This document shows, piece after piece, positions 1 through 8,234 of a stretch of DNA of 64,000 nucleotides; positions within the stretch are counted from its first letter, which is position 1; every line of letters starts with the position of its first letter. A program made the position numbers and the translations under genes. This DNA is from Gimesia chilikensis. GTDB lineage: Bacteria > Planctomycetota > Planctomycetia > Planctomycetales > Planctomycetaceae. Under the pieces are notes generated by a model, which was not told where the DNA came from, did not search any database, and saw only the letters and a program-made list of their open reading frames with translations. The stretch covers positions 434,001-498,000 of the forward strand of contig NZ_VTSR01000006.1 in assembly GCF_008329715.1 (NCBI RefSeq). The letters run 5' to 3'.

Positions 1-2
1 AA

Positions 3-1628
3 GCCATTCTCCGCGAGTTCGGCACTACCCGCCTGATGTTTGGAAGCGACTTCTCCGTCAGCGAACTAACGGGACGCTGCGTGAGCATTGGCGATGGTTT
101 TCTCTGGCTGGGAGACCAGAACGTTAACTGGGAAACATCAAAGTTTGCCCAACCGGCGCGTGTGGGACTCGAATCCCTGCTGGCCCTCAAACAGGCCTGC
201 CACACCTTTAGACTGAATGATGCCGACGTCGAACGTATTTTCTGCACCAACGCACGGCAGATGCTGGGCATCCAGACTGCCTCCCCGCAGAATCAGACCC
301 AGGAAACCTATCGACGTGCGAAGCAGTTGATCCCCGGCGGCACACAGTTACTCAGCAAGCGTCCCGAAATGTTTGCCCCGGACTGCTGGCCCGGTTATTA
401 CCGAGAAGCCAGCGGCTGCGAAGTGATTGACCTCGACGGTAAAAAGTATCACGATCTGGCGACGTCCGGAATCGGCTCCTGCCTGCTGGGCTATCGCGAC
501 CCCGATGTGACTGACGCTGTCGTACGACGGGTGCAGCTCGGCTCCATGAGCTCGCTGAATGCTCCGGAAGAAGTCGAACTCGCTGCACTGCTGACGGAAC
601 TGCATCCCTGGTCCGACCAGGCCCGCTTCTGTCGCACCGGCGGCGAATCGATGTCGATCGCCGTTCGCATTGCCCGCGCCTCAACCGGCCGCGATGAGGT
701 CGCTTTGTGTGGCTATCACGGCTGGAGCGACTGGTACCTGGCTACCAACCTGCCCCGCAAGTCAGCCGAAACGGGAACCACTCTCGACAAGCACCTGCTG
801 CCCGGCCTGGAACCGGCGGGCGTTCCCATGGGACTGGCAGAGACGACACACCCTTTCACCTACAACGATATCGATGCCCTGAAACAGATCGTGAAGGAAC
901 GCGGTTCAAAACTGGCTGCTGTCGTAATGGAACCCACACGCTACACTCACCCCGAACCGGGTTTCCTGGAAGCGGTTCGCGAGATCTGTGATGAGTGCGG
1001 TGCGGTGCTGGTAATCGATGAAATCACAACCGGCTGGCGATTGACGCTGGGCGGCGCGCATCTGCATTACGGAATCGAGCCTGATATCGCCGTGTTTGCA
1101 AAAGCACTCGGCAACGGACACCCGATTGCAGCCATCATCGGCAGGCGAAGTGTCATGGATGCCGCCGAGAACTCCTTTATCTCCAGCACCTACTGGACCG
1201 AAGGCGTCGGTCCGACCGCGGCACTGGCGACCATCAAAAAAATGCAGTCTGTCGATGTCCGTCAGCACATTGACCAGATCGGGGAAGCGTTTCGAGCCGG
1301 CTGGAGCGAGTTGGGCGCACGCCATCAACTGCCCGTCAAAGTCTTCGGACACTCGGTTCTGCTGCATCATACGTTCGACCATCCGCAGGCTGCCGAACTG
1401 GGGACGCTGTTTACGATTCGCATGCTGGATCACGGTTTCCTGACCGGCAGTGGATTTTACCCGACACTCGCGCACGAGCAGCGACATGTCGATGCATACT
1501 TCCAGGCAGCAGACGCCGTGTTCGCCGAACTGAAGCAGGCACTTGACCAGGATGACTTAACAACGCGATTGAGCACTCCGGTCCGGCACTCCGGGTTTGC
1601 CCGGCTGACTCCCAGCCCGAAAAGCTGA
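3..1628 (+). CDS. Amidohydrolase-class III aminotransferase fusion, 5' end outside window
   Basis: The frame is open to the window edge, so the start lies upstream and only the C-terminal part is seen. The first ~90 residues look like the end of a TIM-barrel amidohydrolase: an RLMFGSDF strand, then a helix ending in NARQMLGI. The remaining ~430 residues are a PLP-dependent class III aminotransferase of the glutamate-1-semialdehyde aminomutase type, with the IPGGTQLL entry, GYHGWSDW, the VIDEITTGWR aspartate region and the Schiff-base lysine in FAKALGNG (codon at 1101). No stop or restart separates the halves, so it reads as one polypeptide. The domains are clear by motif; substrate and pathway are unknown. 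It is unlikely to be the heme-pathway HemL because of the fusion. The converging feo operon ends 64 bases downstream. Confidence 0.8.
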   Translation, partial: AILREFGTTRLMFGSDFSVSELTGRCVSIGDGFLWLGDQNVNWETSKFAQPARVGLESLLALKQACHTFRLNDADVERIFCTNARQMLGIQTASPQNQTQETYRRAKQLIPGGTQLLSKRPEMFAPDCWPGYYREASGCEVIDLDGKKYHDLATSGIGSCLLGYRDPDVTDAVVRRVQLGSMSSLNAPEEVELAALLTELHPWSDQARFCRTGGESMSIAVRIARASTGRDEVALCGYHGWSDWYLATNLPRKSAETGTTLDKHLLPGLEPAGVPMGLAETTHPFTYNDIDALKQIVKERGSKLAAVVMEPTRYTHPEPGFLEAVREICDECGAVLVIDEITTGWRLTLGGAHLHYGIEPDIAVFAKALGNGHPIAAIIGRRSVMDAAENSFISSTYWTEGVGPTAALATIKKMQSVDVRQHIDQIGEAFRAGWSELGARHQLPVKVFGHSVLLHHTFDHPQAAELGTLFTIRMLDHGFLTGSGFYPTLAHEQRHVDAYFQAADAVFAELKQALDQDDLTTRLSTPVRHSGFARLTPSPKS

Positions 1629-1692
1629 ATCGGCCGCTGGACGCACTGAGGTTAAGGGATCACAGTTGCCCCCGTGCTGTGTGGGCACTCAC

Positions 1693-1884
1693 CTACTTCA
1701 ACTGGTCGAGCGATATGAAATTGGGAGCGGAAGAAGATTCTGAACTCGAAGGACAGCCGCTGCAGGAGCCGCCGGCACAGCCTGGGCGTTGCTTGAAAAA
1801 ATGTACCAGCCGTCGCAAGATGCACAATCCGGCTGTCGCGACGCAGAGCAATACGATCACCAGTTGCCAGTCGATCTGATTCAT
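1693..1884 (-). CDS. FeoB-associated Cys-rich membrane protein
   Basis: A 63-residue protein with one N-terminal membrane helix (about residues 7-24), a basic stretch (RRLVHFFKQR) and a cysteine cluster CAGGSCSGC, then a Ser-rich tail. This is the layout of the FeoB_associated family, small proteins encoded next to feoB and thought to help ferrous iron uptake at the inner membrane. It lies 60 bases downstream of feoB on the same strand, with a good ribosome site (GAGGTG) before its ATG, so it is probably the last gene of the feo operon. The family call rests on layout and neighbourhood; a direct role in iron binding by the cysteines is inference. Confidence 0.75.
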   Translation of the reverse strand: MNQIDWQLVIVLLCVATAGLCILRRLVHFFKQRPGCAGGSCSGCPSSSESSSAPNFISLDQLK

Positions 1885-1944
1885 TGTTTCACCTCATTCA
1901 AAATGAGCTTCTGATCTTGCAGCGATGCCCTGGAGAAACCACTG

Positions 1945-4230
1945 TCAGATCAGTAACATCCCCACCTGATAGCAGACCAGTGCTCCCAGGTAGGCCAGTG
2001 TGGTCATATATGTAAAGGAGACGGCCGGCCAGAACCAGCTGTTGGTTTCGCGACGCATCACCATTAAAGTCGCTGCGCACTGTGCACACAGGGCAAAGAA
2101 GACCATGATGGAGACCGCGACGGGAATATTAAAGACCTTACTGCCATCCGGCCAGGTCGCGGAACGAATGGAACCGATCAGCCCTTCGTCATCTTCGCCC
2201 ACATCCCCACCCAGACTGTAGATCGTCCCCAGCGTTGAAATAATCACTTCACGCGCGGGGAAGGAAGCGATCACGCCCACTCCGATTTTCCAGTCCCAGC
2301 CCAGCGGTTTAACAACCGGTGCGATGAAATGTCCTGCCTGTCCCAGAAAACTGTTTTCTACCAGTTGGCTGCTGATCTGATTCTGTTTCTCCGCCAGCAT
2401 TTCCTGTTCTGCACTGAGTTCGGCCTGCTGTGCCTGCAGACCTTTGACGGCCGCCGGCTCCAGATCTTCCGCATCAGCTATCTGCGTTTCCAGCTCTGCC
2501 AGTGAAGCGTCAATCGTTTCCAGTCGGGTTTCCACTTTGAACTGCTCCGTGTGGTCGCCCGGAAAATATCCGGCAGCCCAGATCAGAATCGATGTAGCAA
2601 AAATCAACGTTCCGGCTTTGACTACAAAGGACTTGGCCCGGTTATAGACACGATAAAATACGTGCCGGGGAGAAGGCCACTTGTAACCAGGCAGTTCCAT
2701 CACGAAGGGAGCGACCTCTCCTTTGAAGCAGATCCGCTTGAGGAACCAGGCGACTGGAATCGCGATCAGGGCGCCAATCGAGGACATCGCGAACAGCACG
2801 ATTCCCTGCAGGGAGACAAGAGGACTGCCTGCGATCGAAAAGTAAACAATATTCGGAATGAAGGCCGCGATGAACAGCGTGTAAACGGGCCAGCGGGCCG
2901 AGCAACTCATCAGGGGAGCGACCAGAATTGTTGTGAGACGTTCGTGACGGTTCTCGATCACCCGGGTCGCCATGATCCCGGGGACGGCGCAGGCAAAGGA
3001 CGACATGAGTGGAATAAACGACTTCCCACTCAGCCCCAGGCTGCGCATCAGGCGGTCCATGATATATGCTGCCCGCGCCATATAACCACTGTCTTCCAGT
3101 ACGGCGATGAAGAAATAGAGGATCACAATCTGCGGCAGAAAAATGAGCACCCCTCCCACTCCGGCAATCACGCCATCGACCAGCAGGCTGCGCAGGGGAC
3201 CGGGACCGACCAGTGCCTGGGCTGTCTCTTCCACAATGCCCTGACCTGACTCGATGTAATCCATCGCGGGACCAGCCCAGGTGAAGACTGACTGAAACAC
3301 AAAGAACATCAGGACGAAAAAGAACATAAATCCGAGGACCGGGTGAGTCAGCCAGCGGTCGATTTTGTCGGATGCTGTCTCCTGATGATCCTGGGGATGT
3401 GTGAGTACGCCGTTTAACTGCTCCCGTGCCCAGGCATATCGCACGCGGGCCTCCATGGCGGGAACAACACACCCCGACTCTTTCAAGCGGGTGCGGGATT
3501 CATGCAGCTGATCGATCAGGCCGTTCTGAGTATGATCCTCGAAATAAGCTTCCACGTAGCCGCCGACATCCAGCAACAGACGGTCGATTAAAAAATCAGG
3601 CGGCGTCTGATTCTCTTCGTTTTTCAGCTTCTCCTGCAACAGTTTCCGCTCTGCGTAAAAATTCTCGGGAAACAGTTGCTGAGCGGTATGACGGCGACCG
3701 GGTTCAATCTGGAGGATCGCCTGTTTCACGTCGGCGATGCCGACGCCATGATGCGCCTCCGTGCAGACGACGGGAACATTCAACTTTTGCGACAGACCTG
3801 CGGCATCAATCTCAATTCCGCGCGAACGGGCCAGGTCGTACATATTGAGCACGAGGATTACCGGAATCGTCAGATCCATAATCTGGCTGAAGAGATACAG
3901 ATTGCGTTCCAGGTTAGACGCATCCGCGATACAGATAATCGCATCGGGCTGATCGACCTGTTTCTGTCGTCCTAATAATACGTCGACAGCGACCATTTCA
4001 TCGATGGAACGGGGAGCCAGACTGTAGGTGCCCGGCAGGTCGACCAGATCCAGTTCACGCCCCTCCCAACGAACGTGCCCCACTTTCTTTTCGACGGTCA
4101 CTCCGGGAAAGTTGCCGATATGAGCATGTCCGCCGGAAAGCAGGTTAAACAGAGTACTTTTACCGGTATTTGGATTACCGATAATGGCAACCGTCATTTT
4201 TTTCTGTGAGGTAGCAGGGGAGTTGATCAT
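1945..4230 (-). CDS. feoB: Ferrous iron transporter FeoB
   Basis: A 761-residue inner-membrane Fe(II) transporter. The N-terminal G domain has G1 GNPNTGKST, G3 DLPGTYSL and G4 NMYD. A helical spacer (about 160-290) leads to the membrane part with two Gate domains; the first carries the EDSGYMARAAY segment and the CAVPGIMATR cysteine motif. Compared with ordinary FeoB it has an extra charged, heptad-like stretch of about 60 residues (about 560-622, rich in E, Q, A and L) between two membrane segments, before SFLGQAGHFIAPV. Translation probably starts at this ATG just ahead of the G1 strand, although no strong Shine-Dalgarno is present and a small hairpin lies just upstream. It follows feoA by 77 bases. 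Confidence 0.96.
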   Translation of the reverse strand: MINSPATSQKKMTVAIIGNPNTGKSTLFNLLSGGHAHIGNFPGVTVEKKVGHVRWEGRELDLVDLPGTYSLAPRSIDEMVAVDVLLGRQKQVDQPDAIICIADASNLERNLYLFSQIMDLTIPVILVLNMYDLARSRGIEIDAAGLSQKLNVPVVCTEAHHGVGIADVKQAILQIEPGRRHTAQQLFPENFYAERKLLQEKLKNEENQTPPDFLIDRLLLDVGGYVEAYFEDHTQNGLIDQLHESRTRLKESGCVVPAMEARVRYAWAREQLNGVLTHPQDHQETASDKIDRWLTHPVLGFMFFFVLMFFVFQSVFTWAGPAMDYIESGQGIVEETAQALVGPGPLRSLLVDGVIAGVGGVLIFLPQIVILYFFIAVLEDSGYMARAAYIMDRLMRSLGLSGKSFIPLMSSFACAVPGIMATRVIENRHERLTTILVAPLMSCSARWPVYTLFIAAFIPNIVYFSIAGSPLVSLQGIVLFAMSSIGALIAIPVAWFLKRICFKGEVAPFVMELPGYKWPSPRHVFYRVYNRAKSFVVKAGTLIFATSILIWAAGYFPGDHTEQFKVETRLETIDASLAELETQIADAEDLEPAAVKGLQAQQAELSAEQEMLAEKQNQISSQLVENSFLGQAGHFIAPVVKPLGWDWKIGVGVIASFPAREVIISTLGTIYSLGGDVGEDDEGLIGSIRSATWPDGSKVFNIPVAVSIMVFFALCAQCAATLMVMRRETNSWFWPAVSFTYMTTLAYLGALVCYQVGMLLI

Positions 4231-4243
4231 GAACTTAAAATCA

Positions 4244-4258
4244 GAAAGCGACGCTTTC
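4244..4258 (-). other. Small hairpin before feoB start
   Basis: The inverted repeat GAAAGC-N3-GCTTTC lies in the feoA-feoB gap, about 14 bases before the feoB ATG. It has a 6-bp stem and 3-base loop, and in the mRNA it would sit where the ribosome binds. It could tune feoB translation, but a stem this short may also be chance. Confidence 0.3.
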
Positions 4259-4307
4259 GGCTGGAGGGATCGAGTGGTGGCCTTCCGTCGAAACGGAGAG
4301 ACTTGAA

Positions 4308-4532
4308 TTAAACGAGTTCAATCTCGACACACCGGGCTTCGTTCAGACGTAAAGAAAGTCGATAGCCACGAATCGCAAATTCCAGCGGGTCACCCAGCGG
4401 CGCTTTTCCCAGCAACTGAATCTGCTCACCGTCGATCAACCCCATCTCCATCAGCCGGATGGAAATCGCATCCTCACCGGTAATGTTGGTAATGCGTGCG
4501 ATCTGGCCTTTTACGATCTCGTTTAGCGTCAT
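4308..4532 (-). CDS. feoA: Ferrous iron transport protein FeoA
   Basis: A 74-residue SH3-like cytosolic protein of the FeoA family, which acts as an accessory to FeoB. Typical parts are visible: an N-terminal GQIARITNITG strand pair, the ISIRLMEMGLIDGEQI segment, and a C-terminal AIRGYRLSLRLNEA strand. Length and sequence fit a stand-alone single-domain FeoA. It is the first gene of a feoA-feoB-Cys-rich operon, and a well-formed promoter lies 71-99 bases upstream of its ATG, overlapping a 19-bp dyad. Confidence 0.93.
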   Translation of the reverse strand: MTLNEIVKGQIARITNITGEDAISIRLMEMGLIDGEQIQLLGKAPLGDPLEFAIRGYRLSLRLNEARCVEIELV

Positions 4533-4602
4533 CTCTTTACTGGTCTCAACTTAAAGGGATACAGCAACATGCGATTGATTTACGATTCGCTCGGAACACT
4601 CT

Positions 4603-4631
4603 AATATAAGGAAATTGAGACTCAGTTTCAA
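4603..4631 (-). promoter_or_regulatory. Sigma70-type promoter of feo operon
   Basis: Read on the minus strand: -35 TTGAAA, a 17-base spacer, -10 TATATT. It faces feoA, with the -10 box about 70 bases before the ATG. Hexamer quality and exact spacing make this one of the better promoter matches in the window. Confidence 0.6.
4611..4629. promoter_or_regulatory. 19-bp dyad in feo promoter, candidate metal-repressor operator
   Basis: GAAATTGAGACTCAGTTTC is a 9-1-9 inverted repeat with one mismatched pair. It covers the spacer and most of the -35 box of the feo promoter. The 9-1-9 geometry and TGAGnnTCA core are like binding sites of Fur- or DtxR-type iron repressors. Position and symmetry are seen directly; the repressor identity is inferred from the iron-uptake genes it would control. 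Confidence 0.45.
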
Positions 4632-5121
4632 CTCCCCAAATCAGGGAAAATCAAGGTTAGTAGATTGCTCTCCGAGCCACTCTTCTGAATCTCATATTTT
4701 TCCTGACAGGAAGCCTCTCGCCAATCTGCGCTACACCAGGAGTGCCACCAACACAAACCTGTCCACATAAACATATATAAGAACAAAGCTTATAAATTTT
4801 CCTGCCAATTTTTTAATGTATTAAGATTGTGATCCCCCTTCATCAGACCTTAAAATAGCGGGGTGGTGTTTCGCGGGTATCAGATTCAATTGATACCTTG
4901 ACGGAGCTCACAGACTGAATTTTCTATGTTTTTGTAAATTCGATGTTAAATTCCGTCTGATTCAACACAAATATATTTAACCAATCTATCAGGGCCCTCA
5001 GGCCTGCTCCCGCTTTCTTCCCAGACGATTCACTGCGAAGAGAGTCCCTATATCTGAAACATTTTCTTCAACAAAACTTATTTGTTGTTTTTCATTACTC
5101 GTTTTCAGGGAGTTCCAGTTC
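4632..5121. other. Intergenic leader between feo promoter and first DUF1559 gene
   Basis: About 490 AT-rich bases with no convincing gene. It contains the hairpin GGTATCA-N8-TGATACC at 4876-4897, which may be a leader structure or an operator. The 3' end holds the TTTTCAGGGAG ribosome-site element before the DUF1559 start. No clear promoter hexamers for the plus strand were picked out. Confidence 0.4.
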
Positions 5122-6087
5122 ATGGAAAAAGTGTTGCTCACAAAGAAGCGTGGATTCACGCTGATCGAACTGCTGGTGGTCATTGCAATCATCGCGATTC
5201 TGATTGCACTTCTGTTGCCGGCCGTTCAGCAGGCACGCGAAGCAGCGCGTCGCTCGCAGTGTAAAAACAATCTGAAACAGATTGGCCTGGCACTGCACAA
5301 CTATCACGATAACTTCCAGTGTTTTCCCCCTGGTGATATCCGTAGAACCTATGGAGCCGGCGTCACATCCTGGACGACCAGTCAGCTGGGTTGGATTCCC
5401 CGCATCCTGCCGTTCCTGGATCAGGCCCCGCTCTATAACCAGATCAACTGGGAAATGGAACATGGTGTCAGCGCGGCCCCGAACAGCAATATCCGTAGAG
5501 AGAAGCTGCCGGTCCTCCGCTGCCCCAGTGACTCATCACGTCAACCGGACGGAAACTATGGCCCGACAAACTACATGGCCTGTCGCAGCCTGGCTCTGAC
5601 TTCTGACACTGCCGTGAGTAACATCACGGGAACCAACCGGGACGTCAATTCGATGTTCCGCATGAATAACAGTGTCCGCATCCGCGACGTTGAAGACGGA
5701 ACCACCAACACCATGATGGTCTCCGAAACCTTCGCCAGCGCTCCGATGTGCAGCGAGTTGCCGACCAACAACAGTTGTGCTGCGACCTGTGCCACCGTTT
5801 ATGGCAGTAATACCACCGGCGCTCAGCAGGGCTACTCCTGGTTCTACGCCTCGCTGTATCAGTCGCACTATTATTGTACGGTGTATACACCGAACTCCAA
5901 GATTCCTGACTGTGGTGCCGGTTCGAGCTCTACCAACGCGCTCCTCTCTGCTCGCAGTAAACATGTTGGTGGTGTGCACGTGCTGCTGGCTGACGGATCA
6001 ATCCGCTTCGCTTCAGACAACGTCGATATCAACATCTGGCGTAACCTGGGGAATTACAATGATGGTAATGTCCTGGGTGAATGGTAA
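5122..6087 (+). CDS. DUF1559 pilin-like protein, cassette 1
   Basis: A 321-residue protein with a type IV prepilin-like N terminus: a short basic leader (KKRG), then FTLIELLVV with the usual Glu5 and a ~20-residue hydrophobic helix, continuing into the [20 protein letters not shown] motif that defines DUF1559 proteins. A prepilin peptidase would cut before FTLIE. The globular part has the conserved [16 protein letters not shown] and [10 protein letters not shown] segments, and the C terminus ends with the family H-X9-DG box (HVGGVHVLLADG). Such proteins are greatly expanded in Planctomycetota; their function is not established. The ATG follows GGGAG at the expected distance. It is copy 1 of four tandem paralogues, each followed by a hairpin and a micro-lipoprotein gene. 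Confidence 0.93.
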   Translation: MEKVLLTKKRGFTLIELLVVIAIIAILIALLLPAVQQAREAARRSQCKNNLKQIGLALHNYHDNFQCFPPGDIRRTYGAGVTSWTTSQLGWIPRILPFLDQAPLYNQINWEMEHGVSAAPNSNIRREKLPVLRCPSDSSRQPDGNYGPTNYMACRSLALTSDTAVSNITGTNRDVNSMFRMNNSVRIRDVEDGTTNTMMVSETFASAPMCSELPTNNSCAATCATVYGSNTTGAQQGYSWFYASLYQSHYYCTVYTPNSKIPDCGAGSSSTNALLSARSKHVGGVHVLLADGSIRFASDNVDINIWRNLGNYNDGNVLGEW

Positions 6088-6117
6088 GCTTAACTTTTGT
6101 TCTTAACTGTGATCGAT

Positions 6118-6153
6118 ACCTCGCCACTTGTCAAAAGTGGCGAGGTCTTTTTA
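6118..6153 (+). terminator. Intercistronic hairpin, cassette 1
   Basis: A perfect 12-bp stem, ACCTCGCCACTT / AAGTGGCGAGGT, with a 5-base loop followed by CTTTTTA. It begins 31 bases after the DUF1559 stop and lies before the lipoprotein ATG. It looks like an intrinsic terminator, perhaps leaky, that lowers expression of the downstream gene. Confidence 0.8.
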
Positions 6154-6206
6154 CTCTGACGATATTGACTCACTCAATTCATGTTCTTATTGGAAAAAGA
6201 AAACCG

Positions 6207-6374
6207 ATGACCAGAATTCTACGCTCGCTCTTATTCGTAATCTGTCTGACACCATTCCAGTTTGGCTGTGGTGGCGGTGCTCCCATGACACCAGAATCCG
6301 AAGCCGACCCCGTTGAAGAACTGGATCCGTCAGTCGAAGCAGAAGCACAGAAGAATGCGATGAAAAACAAGTAG
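6207..6374 (+). CDS. Micro-lipoprotein, cassette 1
   Basis: A 55-residue protein starting at MTRILRSLL. The hydrophobic signal ends in FQFGC, whose cysteine would be lipidated, leaving a mature peptide of about 36 residues. That peptide is acidic with a Lys-rich end and carries VEELDPSVEAEA. An upstream in-frame start at 6081 is rejected because it would place 42 unrelated residues before the signal. The ribosome site (GGAAAAAG) is weak. Homologous proteins follow each of the three other DUF1559 genes here (starts 7840, 9588, 11460), all with a (V/I)xxxDP..EAE-type motif. I do not recognise a named family; function unknown. Confidence 0.8.
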   Translation: MTRILRSLLFVICLTPFQFGCGGGAPMTPESEADPVEELDPSVEAEAQKNAMKNK

Positions 6375-6408
6375 GCAGTCCAGACGGTCTGATCGATTGT
6401 TTTCTGCA

Positions 6409-6464
6409 AAATCAAGCCAGAGTCAGCGCTGAAACATCAGTTGACTCTGGCTTGATTTATTTAT
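6409..6464 (+). terminator. Terminator after cassette 1
   Basis: A perfect 17-bp inverted repeat (6409-6425 with 6442-6458: AAATCAAGCCAGAGTCA and its complement), a 16-base loop, then an AT-rich tail ATTTATC. It lies 35 bases after the lipoprotein stop and probably ends the cassette 1 transcript. Confidence 0.75.
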
Positions 6465-6800
6465 CCCCTGCCTGCAGACACCTGGAATAGTGATCATTTA
6501 ATTGCAGGAAAGCCGATGTGTATACTGGACTTCTCGGCTACATCCCCCTATTATTACTGCATCTGAGCATGTAGCACCTTGTGCACATTTGCATGTCGCA
6601 TCGCAGCACATGAAGCTGCGGTTCTCTTATTCTTGAGTTGGCCCTATATCGCCTGCCAACATTCACTCGAATAAACACTACTCTGAAAATACGAATATCG
6701 CACCAGGCCTGTTGCTCCGGTTTCTAACCGCAGGTACCAGTGCGTTCTTATTTGAAATGTAATCTGTACGTCTCAATTCATAATTTCAGGAGTTCAATGA
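6465..6800. other. Intergenic leader of cassette 2
   Basis: 336 bases without a gene. CTGGAATAGTGA near 6482 resembles the ATAGTG element found upstream of cassettes 3 and 4. A short hairpin CGCAGC-N7-GCTGCG lies at 6602-6620. The region ends in the TTTCAGGAG ribosome-site element. Confidence 0.35.
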
Positions 6801-7730
6801 ATGAAAAGAACGTTGCTCAACAAGAAGCGTGGTTTCACGCTGATCGAACTGCTGGTGGTGATTGCTATCATCGCTATCTTAATCGCGCTACTTTTGCCGG
6901 CAGTTCAACAGGCTCGTGAAGCCGCCCGTCGCTCGCAGTGTAAGAACAATCTCAAACAGATTGGGCTGGCACTCCATAACTACCATGACAATTTCCGCAT
7001 GTTTCCCCCGGGTGACGTTCGGCGAACCTATGGAGGTGTCAGTTCCTGGACGACCAGCATGATTGGCTGGATTCCCCGCATTCTGCCCTTCCTGGACCAG
7101 GCTCCACTCTACAACCAGATCAACTGGGAAATGGAAACTGGTGTCAGCGCGACTCCCAACAGTGAGCTGCGCAAAGAAAAACTGACTGTGGTTCGGTGTC
7201 CCAGTGACTCCTCACGGCAACCCTCAGGCAGCTACGGTCCCACCAACTACATGGCCTGTCGCGGCAGAACCATGAACACGACCAGCAACAAGGGGACTTC
7301 GATGTTCTGGAACAACAGTAACACCAGAATTCGTGACATCGAAGATGGAACCTCAAACACCATGATGGTCTCGGAAACATTTGCCAGCGCCAAACTCTGC
7401 TCGGAACAGCCGACCGGCACCAATGGTGATTGCCCGGCTACCTGCACCGAATACACGGGAGGCACACAGCAGGGCTTCTCCTGGTTTTATGGTGTGAACT
7501 ATGAAGGCACCTACTTCGGAACCCGTTATACGCCGAACCACCCCCAGCCCGACTGTGGTGGCGGTTCCAGTTCACAGGCAGCCCACCTGGCAGCCCGCAG
7601 TAAACATACTGGCGGTGTGCATGTTCTGATGGGTGATGGCGCGGTCCGGTTTGCTTCAAGCAATATTGACGGTCAGACTTGGATCAACCTGGGCGACCCC
7701 CAGGATGGTAACGTGATCGGTGAATGGTAA
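6801..7730 (+). CDS. DUF1559 pilin-like protein, cassette 2
   Basis: A 309-residue paralogue of the cassette 1 protein. Leader KKRG, prepilin motif FTLIELLVV and the [20 protein letters not shown] block are identical; divergence is greatest in the middle (about residues 155-265). The C terminus has [16 protein letters not shown]. Two ATGs occur close together (6797 and 6801); only 6801 is in frame and it follows CAGGAG. Paired cysteines (for example around [16 protein letters not shown]) could form disulfides in the exported domain. Export as a pilin-like, membrane-anchored protein is inferred from the N terminus. Confidence 0.93.
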   Translation: MKRTLLNKKRGFTLIELLVVIAIIAILIALLLPAVQQAREAARRSQCKNNLKQIGLALHNYHDNFRMFPPGDVRRTYGGVSSWTTSMIGWIPRILPFLDQAPLYNQINWEMETGVSATPNSELRKEKLTVVRCPSDSSRQPSGSYGPTNYMACRGRTMNTTSNKGTSMFWNNSNTRIRDIEDGTSNTMMVSETFASAKLCSEQPTGTNGDCPATCTEYTGGTQQGFSWFYGVNYEGTYFGTRYTPNHPQPDCGGGSSSQAAHLAARSKHTGGVHVLMGDGAVRFASSNIDGQTWINLGDPQDGNVIGEW

Positions 7731-7762
7731 TCAGACCTGAAAAGGTATGATCGATAATTCAA

Positions 7763-7802
7763 AATCGCCATCTGGTCTGTAGATCAGGTGGCGATTCTTT
7801 TC
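7763..7802 (+). terminator. Intercistronic hairpin, cassette 2
   Basis: Stem AATCGCCATCTG / CAGGTGGCGATT (12 pairs, one of them a T-G wobble), 10-base loop, then CTTTTC. It starts 33 bases after the DUF1559 stop, the same place as in the other cassettes but with a different sequence. Confidence 0.75.
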
Positions 7803-7839
7803 ACTCAAGATATCTAACAAACAACGGGAGAATATAGCA

Positions 7840-8010
7840 ATGACTCGATTTTTGTTTCTGCTTCTGACGACTCTCTGCTTCACACCACTCATCGCAGGTT
7901 GCGGAGAAGAAGAACCCATCGTTCAGGAAGGGGAGCACAATATTGTAGAAGAACTGGATCCGGCTGAAGAAGCTGCTGCACAACAGAAAGCGGCCAGAGA
8001 GAATCGCTGA
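7840..8010 (+). CDS. Micro-lipoprotein, cassette 2
   Basis: A 56-residue protein. The ATG follows GGGAG at a good distance. The signal is MTRFLFLLLTTLCFTPLIAGC, with the lipidated cysteine at 21. The mature part begins CGEEEPIVQEG and contains VEELDPAEEAAAQQKAA. It is homologous to the small lipoproteins at 6207, 9588 and 11460 by signal, Cys-Gly start and ELDP..EA motif. It lies 109 bases after its DUF1559 partner, beyond the hairpin. Its small size makes it easy for gene finders to miss. Function unknown. Confidence 0.8.
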   Translation: MTRFLFLLLTTLCFTPLIAGCGEEEPIVQEGEHNIVEELDPAEEAAAQQKAARENR

Positions 8011-8020
8011 TTTCACTTTC

Positions 8021-8063
8021 AGACGAATCAGATATTTTCATTTTACTATCTGATTCGTCTTTC
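8021..8063 (+). terminator. Terminator after cassette 2
   Basis: A perfect 14-bp stem AGACGAATCAGATA / TATCTGATTCGTCT with a 12-base T-rich loop and TTCCC after it, starting 10 bases past the lipoprotein stop. Confidence 0.75.
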
Positions 8064-8205
8064 CCACATCTCGCCTGAACACCCCATTGCCACTTCAAGC
8101 CCGTTTCCCAAGGGCTCTGCGGACCAGGCAGCACATCGTACACCTAAACGCTTGCTCTGGAAGAGTTTGAGATTTTCATTTTCTGCATTTTTTCCAGAAA
8201 ACTTT

Positions 8206-8234
8206 TTGGATTTTCCAGTCCGATTGGTTATAGT
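8206..8234 (+). promoter_or_regulatory. Candidate promoter of cassette 3
   Basis: TTGGAT, a 17-base spacer, then TATAGT. The context GATTGGTTATAGTG closely matches GATCCGTTATAGTG upstream of cassette 4. It would give an untranslated leader of about 250 bases before the DUF1559 ATG. Confidence 0.45.

Noticed and set aside
1664-1687. Hairpin TGCCC / GGGCA near the end of the feo operon
   Set aside because: Five-bp stem and no T-run on either strand.
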